A DNA stretch of 6,618 nt. Origin: CAJQQY01 sp964352225 (GTDB lineage Bacteria; Bacteroidota; Bacteroidia; Chitinophagales; Saprospiraceae). The notes beneath the pieces are model-generated. The model was not told where the DNA came from, did no database searches, and worked only from the letters and a program-made list of their open reading frames with translations. Location of the stretch: the NCBI GenBank assembly GCA_964352225.1, contig CAYGRM010000373.1:1-6618 (forward strand), in the 5' to 3' direction. A program made the translations under genes and the position numbers. Of the stretch, positions 1 to 6,030 are shown piece after piece; within the stretch, counting starts at the first letter, position 1, and each line of letters starts with the position of its first letter.

Positions 1-446
1 CTCCTTTCACTTATGCTCAAATCAGCGAAATAATCAGTCAACATGGACTATTTGTGACGGAAATCGATGACGAAATTATTGCTTATGCTTTTGCTGGAAG
101 TTGGAAATATTTTTCTCAATGGGAAATATTTAAAGTGATGGTAGCAAGTTTCCCAAAATTAATCTTTGAAGGCGAAAAGATAAATACGCAAAACACCTTT
201 CAATATGGTCCCATATGTATTCAAAAAGATTTTAGAGGAAATGGCGTTCTACAATCAATTTTTGAAAAAATGAGATTAGAGATGCTAAAAAAATACCCAA
301 TTAGTATTACTTTTATCAACAAAGAAAACAAGCGTTCCCTTTTTGCTCATACTCAAAAACTAAATTGGGAAATTATTGACGAGTTTGATTTCAACGATAA
401 TACCTACTTAACCCTTGGGTTTAACATGAAAAATTCGGTTTTATGA
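1..446 (+). CDS. GNAT-family N-acetyltransferase, 5'-truncated by window edge
   Basis: The reading frame is open from the first complete codon at 3 to the TGA at 444-446, giving 147 residues, so the true start lies outside the window. A GTG at 54 could act as a start, but the upstream codons read as ordinary protein and the fold would then lack its first strands, so I treat the gene as truncated. Around residues 70-95 of the visible part, IQKDFRGNGVLQ followed by an amphipathic helix matches the acetyl-CoA-binding motif A of GNAT proteins (R-x-x-G-x-G/A style, here RGNG). Further on, FINKENKRSLFAH then a LNWEII strand fits motif B (Asn, Ser, aromatic, then a 'GF/GW' strand). The likely role is transfer of an acetyl or acyl group from CoA to an amine; the substrate cannot be read from the sequence. 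The next gene starts 250 bp downstream, so they are probably not co-transcribed. Confidence 0.72.
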   Translation, partial: PFTYAQISEIISQHGLFVTEIDDEIIAYAFAGSWKYFSQWEIFKVMVASFPKLIFEGEKINTQNTFQYGPICIQKDFRGNGVLQSIFEKMRLEMLKKYPISITFINKENKRSLFAHTQKLNWEIIDEFDFNDNTYLTLGFNMKNSVL

Positions 447-607
447 ATCCTAATATTTTATAACAAAACAAAATATTCTCAGAAAAACCTTAGAACGCCT
501 GAATTTGGGCAATCAAACGTTCAATACACAACACCTCATTTTTGCTTAGCCATTATTTTTTTGATAAAAATCAGTTTATTAAGTTAAACTAGTTTACTTA
601 TAATTAG

Positions 608-642
608 GATTAAAAGCGATAGCTTGCACTTTAATCAAAGTG
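608..642. promoter_or_regulatory. Overlapping inverted repeats upstream of desaturase
   Basis: Three small palindromes overlap here: AAGC-gata-GCTT (614-625), CACTTT-aatc-AAAGTG (627-642), and GATTAAA (608-614) with TTTAATC (630-636). The last two share bases and could not form at once. They lie 55-90 bp before the desaturase ATG, where an operator or leader structure would be expected. A TATAAT hexamer at 599-604 is adjacent, but it has no properly spaced partner. The rest of the 447-696 spacer shows no ORF, no RNA gene and no convincing terminator. A regulatory role is inferred from position and symmetry only. Confidence 0.25.
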
Positions 643-696
643 AACACATTTTCAATTTTATACCATCATTATTTTACCAGTTTAAAACCTTGACAA

Positions 697-1836
697 ATGA
701 GTGTACCTACTGTTAGGTTCAACAAGAAAGATAGACCTGAATTTTATAAAGAACTAAACCGACGAGTAAATAAATATTTCAAGGAAAAGAATCTTTCGAA
801 AAACGCCAATCTTAATATGAAAATTAAAACCGCATTTATGATCGGTTTATATTTCATCCCTTTATTTGCCTTACTTTCTGGAGCATTTACTACTTTTTGG
901 GCCATTTTTGCCGCTTATATAGTGATGAGTTTTGGAATGTCAGGCATTGGATTATCTATTATGCATGATGCCAATCATGGCTCTTACTCTACCAATAAAA
1001 CAGTTAATCATGTACTTGGATACTTGATGAATTTGATCGGCGGATATCATGTTACGTGGAAAATTCAACACAATGTTTTACATCATTCATTTACGAATAT
1101 TCATGATCATGATGAAGATTTAGATCAAAACATCATGCGTTTTTCACCTAATCAAAAGCGAAAAGCTATTTTCAAATATCAGGCATATTATTGTAGTGTT
1201 TTTTATGGATTATTATCTATTTATAGGTTTTTAGTAAAAGACCTTCAACAATTATTGCGCTATAATCGAATGGGCTTATTAAAAGATCAAGGGCTTTCTT
1301 TTCCAGCAAGATTGGCAGAATTATTCCTTGTAAAATCTTTGTATATAATTGTCACTTTGTTCATTCCAATGTATATTTTACCAATCCCTGTATGGCAAAC
1401 ATTTTTAGCATTTTTTGTCATGCATTACATTTCAGGTTTGATTTTCGCCTATATTTTCCAACCAGCTCATATTATTGAAGAAACTGAATTTTTTCAGAAA
1501 GATGAGATGGGAAGTGTTGAAAATAGCTGGGCTATCCATGAAATGAGAACTACGGCGAACTTTGCCAACGGAAGTACTATTTTTGCTTGGTTTATTGGTG
1601 GATTAAATCATCAAGTGGAGCATCATTTATTTCCACATGTTTGTCATGTTCATTATAAAAATCTCTCAAAAATTGTCAAAGCAACTGCTGAAGAATATGA
1701 CATTCCATACCATTCTCACAAAACATTCTTCGATGCTGTAAAAAGTCACCTTACTCTTATGAACCAATTAGGTACTGGAGAATATGACAGAAAATTGCAG
1801 GAGAAAAAAATGCAAATGGAATTCGCTAATAATTAA
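697..1836 (+). CDS. Membrane fatty-acid (acyl-CoA/acyl-lipid) desaturase
   Basis: This is a 379-residue di-iron membrane desaturase that would introduce a double bond into a fatty acyl chain using O2 and electrons from a ferredoxin or similar donor. All three histidine boxes are present: HDANH (90-94), HNVLHH (125-130) and QVEHH (306-310). A Gln-led third box is typical of front-end/linoleoyl-CoA-type desaturases, as opposed to the HxxHH of delta-9 enzymes. There is no N-terminal cytochrome b5 domain (no HPGG), as is usual for bacterial members, so reducing power must come from a separate protein. Hydrophobic stretches at about 45-62, 66-88, 213-231 and 235-255 fit the usual four-helix layout with the His boxes on the cytoplasmic side. 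The ATG at 697 gives a start (MSVPTVRFNKKDRPEF) typical of Bacteroidota homologues; the bases before it are A-rich with no Shine-Dalgarno. A strong terminator follows, so it looks monocistronic. Regiospecificity cannot be read from the sequence. Confidence 0.9.
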   Translation: MSVPTVRFNKKDRPEFYKELNRRVNKYFKEKNLSKNANLNMKIKTAFMIGLYFIPLFALLSGAFTTFWAIFAAYIVMSFGMSGIGLSIMHDANHGSYSTNKTVNHVLGYLMNLIGGYHVTWKIQHNVLHHSFTNIHDHDEDLDQNIMRFSPNQKRKAIFKYQAYYCSVFYGLLSIYRFLVKDLQQLLRYNRMGLLKDQGLSFPARLAELFLVKSLYIIVTLFIPMYILPIPVWQTFLAFFVMHYISGLIFAYIFQPAHIIEETEFFQKDEMGSVENSWAIHEMRTTANFANGSTIFAWFIGGLNHQVEHHLFPHVCHVHYKNLSKIVKATAEEYDIPYHSHKTFFDAVKSHLTLMNQLGTGEYDRKLQEKKMQMEFANN

Positions 1837-1853
1837 TACTATTAATTATACCC

Positions 1854-1892
1854 AAAAGGGCTAAATGATTGCTTAATCATTTAGCCCTTTTT
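1854..1892 (+). terminator. Rho-independent terminator of the desaturase gene
   Basis: A perfect 17-bp stem (1854-1870 with 1875-1891) closes on a four-base GCTT loop and ends in a run of five T. The GGGC/GCCC block gives the stem its GC core. It starts 17 bp after the desaturase stop codon. The A-run on its left side would also serve as a U-tract on the opposite strand, but no minus-strand gene converges on it. Confidence 0.93.
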
Positions 1893-1933
1893 ATATAGAA
1901 TTACAAATAAATACATATTACCAACAATTCCCC

Positions 1934-1941
1934 TACCTTTG
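1934..1941 (+). promoter_or_regulatory. Bacteroidota -7 promoter element (TAnnTTTG) for the helicase
   Basis: TACCTTTG matches the Bacteroidota primary-sigma -7 consensus TAnnTTTG exactly. It lies between the desaturase terminator and the helicase, as expected for a dedicated promoter. Transcription would begin about 6-8 bases downstream, leaving a leader of roughly 115-120 nt before the ATG at 2066. No clear TTG -33 element is present at the usual spacing, which lowers confidence. Confidence 0.55.
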
Positions 1942-1965
1942 TGCTCTTATTTAAAATAAAATACC

Positions 1966-2052
1966 ACTTGAGTTTTTAATGAAAAGACAGTAGGAATAAG
2001 GCGTTTGACGTAAATCATATGACGTCCCACGAATAGATTCAAAAACTTAAGT
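1966..2052 (+). promoter_or_regulatory. Structured 5' leader of the helicase mRNA (candidate)
   Basis: ACTTGAGTTTTT (1966-1977) pairs over all 12 positions with AAAAACTTAAGT (2041-2052), with one G-U wobble. This closes a 63-nt domain. Inside it, GACGT (2007-2011) pairs with ACGTC (2022-2026) around a 10-nt loop. The right arm ends 13 nt before the ATG at 2066, inside or next to the ribosome-binding region, so folding could limit initiation. The helices are read directly from the sequence. A role as cold-responsive or autoregulatory RNA is inferred from the gene family, whose relatives often have long leaders. I recognise no known riboswitch class. Confidence 0.4.
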
Positions 2053-2065
2053 GCCAAATACATAT

Positions 2066-3322
2066 ATGACATTCAAAGAATTAAACATCATAGATCCGAT
2101 TTTAAAATCTCTTAAAATCCAAGGATACACACACCCAACTCCAATTCAAGAACAATCTATTCCAATCCTTTTGAGAAACAAAGATTTGCTCGGATGTGCT
2201 CAAACTGGAACTGGAAAAACGGCAGCTTTTGCCATTCCGATTATTCAACATTTATATAATGATAAATCTCGACAACTTAATCGTCGAAAAGTAAAAGCAC
2301 TCATTGTCACTCCGACCAGGGAGTTAGCTATCCAAATTGGTGAAAGCTTTTCCAATTACTCGAAATTTACCAATGTTAAAAACACAGTTATTTTTGGAGG
2401 AGTAAAACAAGGAAAACAAACCAATGCACTTCGAGACGGAGTCGATATTTTGGTAGCCACTCCAGGTCGATTATTAGACTTGATCGATCAAGGATTTATC
2501 TCTTTGAGAAATATTGAATATTTCGTTTTGGATGAAGCTGATCATATGCTAGACATGGGATTCATCGTTCCTATTCGAAAAATTGTAGCAAAATTACCAG
2601 AGCAAAGACAATCCTTGTTTTTCTCTGCTACGATGCCTCCTAGCATTATTGAATTGTCTGGGAAAATTTTAGGAAAACCTGAAAGAGTAACCGTCAAACC
2701 TGAACAAGCCACAGCCGAAAGAGTGGAGCAAGCAATTTATATGGTTGCTAAATCCAATAAAACAAAATTACTGATCCATTTGCTCAAGGAAAAACAAAGT
2801 GATGCAACACTAGTTTTTTCTCGAACAAAACATGGTGCCGATAAAATAGTCAAATTACTCAATCGAGCTGAAATAAAAGCAGCAGCCATTCATGGAAACA
2901 AATCTCAAAATGCTCGCCAACGAGCACTTAATGATTTTAAAGAAGGTGGTTTGGAGGTACTCGTCGCAACTGATATTGCTGCGCGAGGGATTGATGTGAG
3001 TGATTTATCTTTAGTCATTAATTATGATTTGCCAAATATCGCTGAAACATACGTGCATCGAATCGGCCGAACAGGTCGAGCAAGAGCAAGTGGGTTGGCA
3101 ATTTCATTTTGTAATGAGGAGGAAAGAGCTTACTTGAAAGATATTCAAAAATTGATTCGACAACAAATTGATGTTGTTGACGATCAACCATACGTTGATG
3201 ATTTAACGGAAATCATTGTTAAACAAAAACAGCAACCACGAAACTTCAAACGTAAACCCAGGCCTCAAGGACAAGGAGGAAATCGAAAAACGGGAGGACG
3301 ATGGAAAGGTAATAATCGATAA
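2066..3322 (+). CDS. rhlE: DEAD-box ATP-dependent RNA helicase, RhlE-like
   Basis: This is a 418-residue cytoplasmic helicase that would use ATP to unwind short RNA duplexes, with family roles in ribosome assembly, RNA decay and growth in the cold. The motif set is complete: Phe3 and PTPIQ (24-28, Q motif), AQTGTGKT (45-52, Walker A), PTRELA (83-88), GG (111-112), TPGR (132-135), DEAD (156-159, Walker B), SAT (187-189), LVFSRTK (249-255), ATDIAARGID (301-310) and HRIGRTGR (331-338). A basic Gln/Gly/Arg-rich tail (about 386-418) follows the RecA-like core, as in RhlE proteins, and probably binds RNA loosely. An in-frame GTG at 2051 would add five residues, but it lies inside the paired leader arm, and family members start at MTFKELNI; I therefore choose the ATG at 2066. 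No Shine-Dalgarno is seen. The gene has its own promoter-like box and terminator. The RhlE subgroup rests on overall resemblance and tail type. Confidence 0.93.
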   Translation: MTFKELNIIDPILKSLKIQGYTHPTPIQEQSIPILLRNKDLLGCAQTGTGKTAAFAIPIIQHLYNDKSRQLNRRKVKALIVTPTRELAIQIGESFSNYSKFTNVKNTVIFGGVKQGKQTNALRDGVDILVATPGRLLDLIDQGFISLRNIEYFVLDEADHMLDMGFIVPIRKIVAKLPEQRQSLFFSATMPPSIIELSGKILGKPERVTVKPEQATAERVEQAIYMVAKSNKTKLLIHLLKEKQSDATLVFSRTKHGADKIVKLLNRAEIKAAAIHGNKSQNARQRALNDFKEGGLEVLVATDIAARGIDVSDLSLVINYDLPNIAETYVHRIGRTGRARASGLAISFCNEEERAYLKDIQKLIRQQIDVVDDQPYVDDLTEIIVKQKQQPRNFKRKPRPQGQGGNRKTGGRWKGNNR

Positions 3323-3354
3323 TCTGACTCTAGATAAGATTTTTTTCTAAAAAG

Positions 3355-3392
3355 AAAACGGGAGACCAGCTTTAAGCTAGTCTCCCGTTTTT
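3355..3392 (+). terminator. Rho-independent terminator of the helicase gene
   Basis: The left arm (3355-3372) pairs with 3374-3391 with one C-A mismatch at 3367/3379. The ACGGGAGAC/GTCTCCCGT core is strong and the apical loop is about five bases (TTTAA). A run of five T (3388-3392) follows the GC core. It begins 32 bp after the helicase stop codon and ends the upstream half of the window cleanly. Confidence 0.92.
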
Positions 3393-3469
3393 CGTTTTAT
3401 TCAAGTCATTTTTATAACTTTAAAAAGTTTAATACTTAGAGACTGTTTAAAAATGATAATTTCCCAATA

Positions 3470-4261
3470 ATGATTAGTATAAAAAAACAATACATTTACA
3501 TTTTAACCTTCAGTATCTTTATTTTGACCTTCCTCCACAGTTGCCAACCTCCGTTGGACAATCAAGTAGTCACCTCTCCTTTAGAAAAAATCAAAGATAA
3601 AAAAGTAGCAGACTTACTCGAAAAGACTTTTAAGAAAACAGGAGGCTTAGAACATTGGACAAATAAAAAATCCATAAAATTTAAAAAATACTTTGCGCTT
3701 TTTGATTCATTGGGGAATACAGAAATGTCTATTAATCAAACTCATGATTACAACTATTCAAATGGTGAAGACCTGAAAATTCAATGGACAAAGGAGACAG
3801 ATAATCACCTCATACATTCTATCAATGGAGTAATTACAAAAACCATTAATGATCAACCTGACTCATTAGCAGACGCCACTTCATTAAAAAATACCATTTT
3901 GAGTTCCACTTTTGTAGTCAATATTCCTTTTAATTTATTGGATGAGGGAATTGAACTTGAGCATGAAGGAATTGATACTTTGGATGGAGGAGAAGTCGTT
4001 GAAGTCTTACGAGCAGATTTCAATCCTGAAGCTCATAATAATCACTCAACCAAAGATACTTGGTGGTTTTATTTTGATAAAAATGAATATCACTTAGTTG
4101 GCTATATGGTTAAGCATGCCGATCATATTAGCTATGTAAAAAATCTAAGTTTTGCAGAAGTTGATGGTTTTACTTTTCCTCTAAAAAGAAAAAGTTGGAG
4201 AGTGAATATTAACAGAGAACCCTTATTTTTACGAGCTGAATATGAATATTCAGATTATAAA
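3470..4261 (+). CDS. Predicted lipoprotein of unknown function, 3' end lost in assembly gap
   Basis: There are 264 residues before the run of Ns, and the stop codon is not in the sequence. The N-terminus is a lipoprotein signal peptide: basic KK at 5-6, a hydrophobic stretch (8-22), then the lipobox LHSC with Cys25 as the lipidation site. The mature protein is therefore expected to sit in an outer or inner membrane leaflet. The rest alternates charged strands and has a TGGLEHW motif (57-63) followed by a KSIKFKKYFAL strand. That resembles the start of Bacteroidota lipoproteins of uncharacterised families such as DUF6503, which are of similar length. Beta-rich stretches such as DTWWFYFDKNEYHLVGY (196-212) and DGFTFPLKRKSWRV (232-245) fit a LolA/LppX-like or related open beta fold, but this is a guess. 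By the family's usual length only a few residues are probably missing. The start at 3470 is fixed by the signal peptide. The VOC gene follows in the same direction. Confidence 0.75.
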
Positions 4262-4271
4262 NNNNNNNNNN
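4262..4271. other. Assembly gap (10 Ns)
   Basis: Ten consecutive Ns, a common placeholder for a scaffold gap of unknown length. It hides the 3' end of the lipoprotein gene, any intergenic bases, and the A of the ATG of the next gene. Because ten Ns happen to preserve the frame, conceptual translation runs straight through and yields a false fusion. Confidence 0.97.
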
Positions 4272-4960
4272 TGAATACCATCCTTCAAACCCCAACTAAT
4301 GATCTAAAACAAAGTCTTGATTTTTATAAAAAATTAAACTTCAAAATTTTGTCTGCTGAAAAGCCAACTTTAGTTTCAGATGGGAAAGCTATTATCGAAA
4401 TTAATCCTGACAGATTTGCCAGAGCTGGAATTAAACTTTATAAAAGTGATTGGTCATCTACCGTCGAACAGTTAAAAAAGATGACTAATGTTTTAGCTAT
4501 CGAACATGGATATTTGTTGAGTGATCGAAGTGGGGTTTGGATATATTTGATGGAATCAAATTCGACAGTAAATTTTGATTTGAGTGAAGTAGAAAATTCC
4601 ACTTTAGGAAATTTTGCTGGACTAAGTTTGGAAACTACGGACATTCAAAAATCGATTGAGGTATGGGAGATTTTAGGTTTTTCCAAAACCATGGGTTCAA
4701 TCGAACAAGGTTGGGTGGCCTACGAAAATCAAGATAAATTGGGAGTAAGTTTTATGCAACCGAATAGTTGTCCTCATTTATTTTTTAATCCCTCTATGAC
4801 TTATTTTAATGGAAAAAATAACCTTCCAATTATTGCAAAAATTCGAGAAGTAGGTATTCCAATCACAGAAGAAATCACCCATTTTAATAAAGAAGGAATT
4901 GTAGATAATGTCATCATTCGCGATCCTGGAGGATTTGGATTTTTTATTTTTAGTGATTAA
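4271..4960 (+). CDS. VOC-superfamily (glyoxalase/bleomycin-resistance fold) protein
   Basis: The first visible bases after the gap are TG then AAT ACC ATC, so the last N is very likely the A of an ATG. That gives a 229-residue protein starting MNTILQTPTNDLKQSLDFY, a typical VOC opening. Two beta-alpha-beta-beta-beta modules can be seen. Module 1 (about 1-110) contains TNDLKQSLDFYKKLNFKIL and ends in SGVWIYLME. Module 2 (about 113-229) contains TTDIQKSIEVWEILGF and ends in RDPGGFGFFIF. Two modules make one full glyoxalase-like barrel half-site per chain. The usual metal ligands are not evident: the first strand has Gln/Leu where His is common, and the closing strand after DPGG has Phe where Glu is usual. 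A conserved-looking CPHLFFNP segment (167-174) may supply other ligands. Substrate and reaction are unknown. No terminator follows within 137 bp, so read-through into the next gene is possible. Confidence 0.8.
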   Translation, partial: XNTILQTPTNDLKQSLDFYKKLNFKILSAEKPTLVSDGKAIIEINPDRFARAGIKLYKSDWSSTVEQLKKMTNVLAIEHGYLLSDRSGVWIYLMESNSTVNFDLSEVENSTLGNFAGLSLETTDIQKSIEVWEILGFSKTMGSIEQGWVAYENQDKLGVSFMQPNSCPHLFFNPSMTYFNGKNNLPIIAKIREVGIPITEEITHFNKEGIVDNVIIRDPGGFGFFIFSD

Positions 4961-5032
4961 AATACCCCACGACAAGCTGACAAAGAATTTTCTATTTTTG
5001 ACCATAACCTCAAATGGGAAAGAAAACCAAGA

Positions 5033-5087
5033 TTTTTTTTTTAGCACCCAACGCAAGCATCGTAGATTTTTTATTAAATTTTTAATA
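5033..5087. promoter_or_regulatory. Ten-T tract and AT-only palindrome upstream of the EAD-like gene
   Basis: A run of ten T (5033-5042) lies 20 bp before TAGATTTT (5063-5070), a 7/8 match to the Bacteroidota -7 box. A perfect palindrome follows: TATTAAA (5072-5078) and TTTAATA (5081-5087), ending 10 bp before the ATG at 5098. An exact TAnnTTTG match (TATTTTTG, 4993-5000) also occurs earlier in the spacer, but without a -33 partner. Such matches are frequent by chance in AT-rich DNA, so promoter and operator status are tentative. Nothing else is visible in 4961-5097. Confidence 0.25.
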
Positions 5088-5097
5088 GACAAGTGTA

Positions 5098-6018
5098 ATG
5101 GAATTAGCCACTTTAAAAACCAAACTGCTGGAAGATATTCAAGAAAATGAATTGGAGCGTTTCTTTTCAAAAATACATAAACACCTCATAGAAGACTCTG
5201 ACTTACAAGGGATTTTCCATTTGTATGCTAATCGTACTCAACGATTAAAAATGGATATTCTAAAAGGAATCATTAGCGAAGACAATAAGAATTTGGAAAA
5301 CAATAATATCATTGCAAATTTGATTAATATCGTAGGAATGATTTCGGAAAATGACTTAAAAGAGGAAACTGTCGAAACCTCAGTTGCTTCACTTTTAACT
5401 GAAATTGAAAATCGAAAAATAGAATTCCAAAACATCATCGATGATAAAAGTAAAGGCCTAATTCGTATTGGGCACAGCTTAATCAACCTTGGCGGAATCC
5501 TCAGAGAAAAACCTTCCCCCGATGACGTAATCCCATATGAAGAAAAAATCAAAATAGGTACGTTAAAAGGCACTCGAAGAATCAAGATTGGATTTTTAGA
5601 ATTAAAAGAACTAAAAACCGCTCAATTGGTCGGAGTACAAAAAATTGCCACATCTTATGCTCAATTGGTCACCTATTTAGATTTCCCAAAAGAACAAATT
5701 GGAAATGACCAATTGATGAATATTAAATCATCAATTGCTGACTTGAAAAATTTTATTGAAAAAATAAAACCTGAAGTTGATCCAGCCTCTGATCAAATAG
5801 GCAAAGCAAAAGCAATGTTTGAACAAGTGTTACCTTTCAAAGATCAATTAGGTTCACAGTTTGAAATATTTTTCAATTCTGCCATTGATCTTATTGAAAA
5901 ATGTGATGACATTTTACTTTTTTCCCAAAAAAATAACGATGCTCTTACCGAAACTAAAGCTCAGTTAAAAAACTCCTTAACTGAGTTACAATTGAACATT
6001 CAAGAAAAGCACATTTAA
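5098..6018 (+). CDS. Helical protein with EAD11-like N-terminal domain, unknown C-terminus
   Basis: The product has 306 residues, no signal peptide, no membrane segment and a single Cys (269), so it is expected in the cytoplasm. Residues about 5-83 show the pattern I associate with effector-associated domain 11: a first helix (LKTKLLEDIQ), a short NELERFF helix, a long helix with LYANRTQRLKMDILKGIIS (42-60), then a helix with regular N/I/L spacing (NIIANLINIVG). EADs are small helical adaptors that join partners in Bacteroidota and cyanobacterial conflict systems by homotypic contact. Residues 84-306 are also mostly helical. A central TLKGTRRIKIGFLELKEL segment (155-172) may be beta, followed by coiled-coil-like helices (205-225, 232-250, 280-303). 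I do not recognise this part, and no nuclease, ATPase or protease motif is visible. The start at 5098 gives a plausible first helix. The gene ends 12 bp before the deformylase-like gene, suggesting an operon. Calling it a hypothetical protein is the safe fallback. Confidence 0.7.
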   Translation: MELATLKTKLLEDIQENELERFFSKIHKHLIEDSDLQGIFHLYANRTQRLKMDILKGIISEDNKNLENNNIIANLINIVGMISENDLKEETVETSVASLLTEIENRKIEFQNIIDDKSKGLIRIGHSLINLGGILREKPSPDDVIPYEEKIKIGTLKGTRRIKIGFLELKELKTAQLVGVQKIATSYAQLVTYLDFPKEQIGNDQLMNIKSSIADLKNFIEKIKPEVDPASDQIGKAKAMFEQVLPFKDQLGSQFEIFFNSAIDLIEKCDDILLFSQKNNDALTETKAQLKNSLTELQLNIQEKHI

Positions 6019-6030
6019 CTTGTAAATACC

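Noticed and set aside
561..604. TTGATA (561-566) plus TATAAT (599-604) as an E. coli-type promoter for the desaturase
   Set aside because: The spacing is 32 bp instead of about 17, and Bacteroidota primary promoters do not use this consensus.
3416..3429. AACTTT-AA-AAAGTT palindrome after the helicase terminator
   Set aside because: A six-base AT-only palindrome is expected by chance at this composition and has no supporting context.
3439..3456. GAGACTGTTTAAAAATGA as a possible insertion-sequence end upstream of the lipoprotein
   Set aside because: It looks like a terminal-repeat style motif, but there is no partner repeat, transposase or target duplication in the window.
4438..4644. Minus-strand open frame of 68 codons inside the VOC gene
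   Set aside because: It is fully antisense to a well supported gene and its product has no recognisable domain.
3470..4960. A single 496-residue lipoprotein-VOC fusion
   Set aside because: The join exists only through ten Ns; a hidden ATG and a typical VOC N-terminus begin at the right edge of the gap.
4908..5150. Plus-strand open frame of 80 codons overlapping the VOC end and the start of the EAD-like gene
   Set aside because: It is out of frame with both genes, and its Phe/Lys-rich product comes from T- and A-runs in the spacer.
4778..5170. Minus-strand open frame of 130 codons across the VOC 3' end, spacer and start of the EAD-like gene
   Set aside because: It overlaps two supported genes; its Lys/Phe/Ser-rich product resembles the complement of AT-rich coding DNA, and it has no promoter or domain.
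5238..5585. Minus-strand open frame of 115 codons within the EAD-like gene
   Set aside because: It is an antisense shadow with no start context and no domain resemblance.
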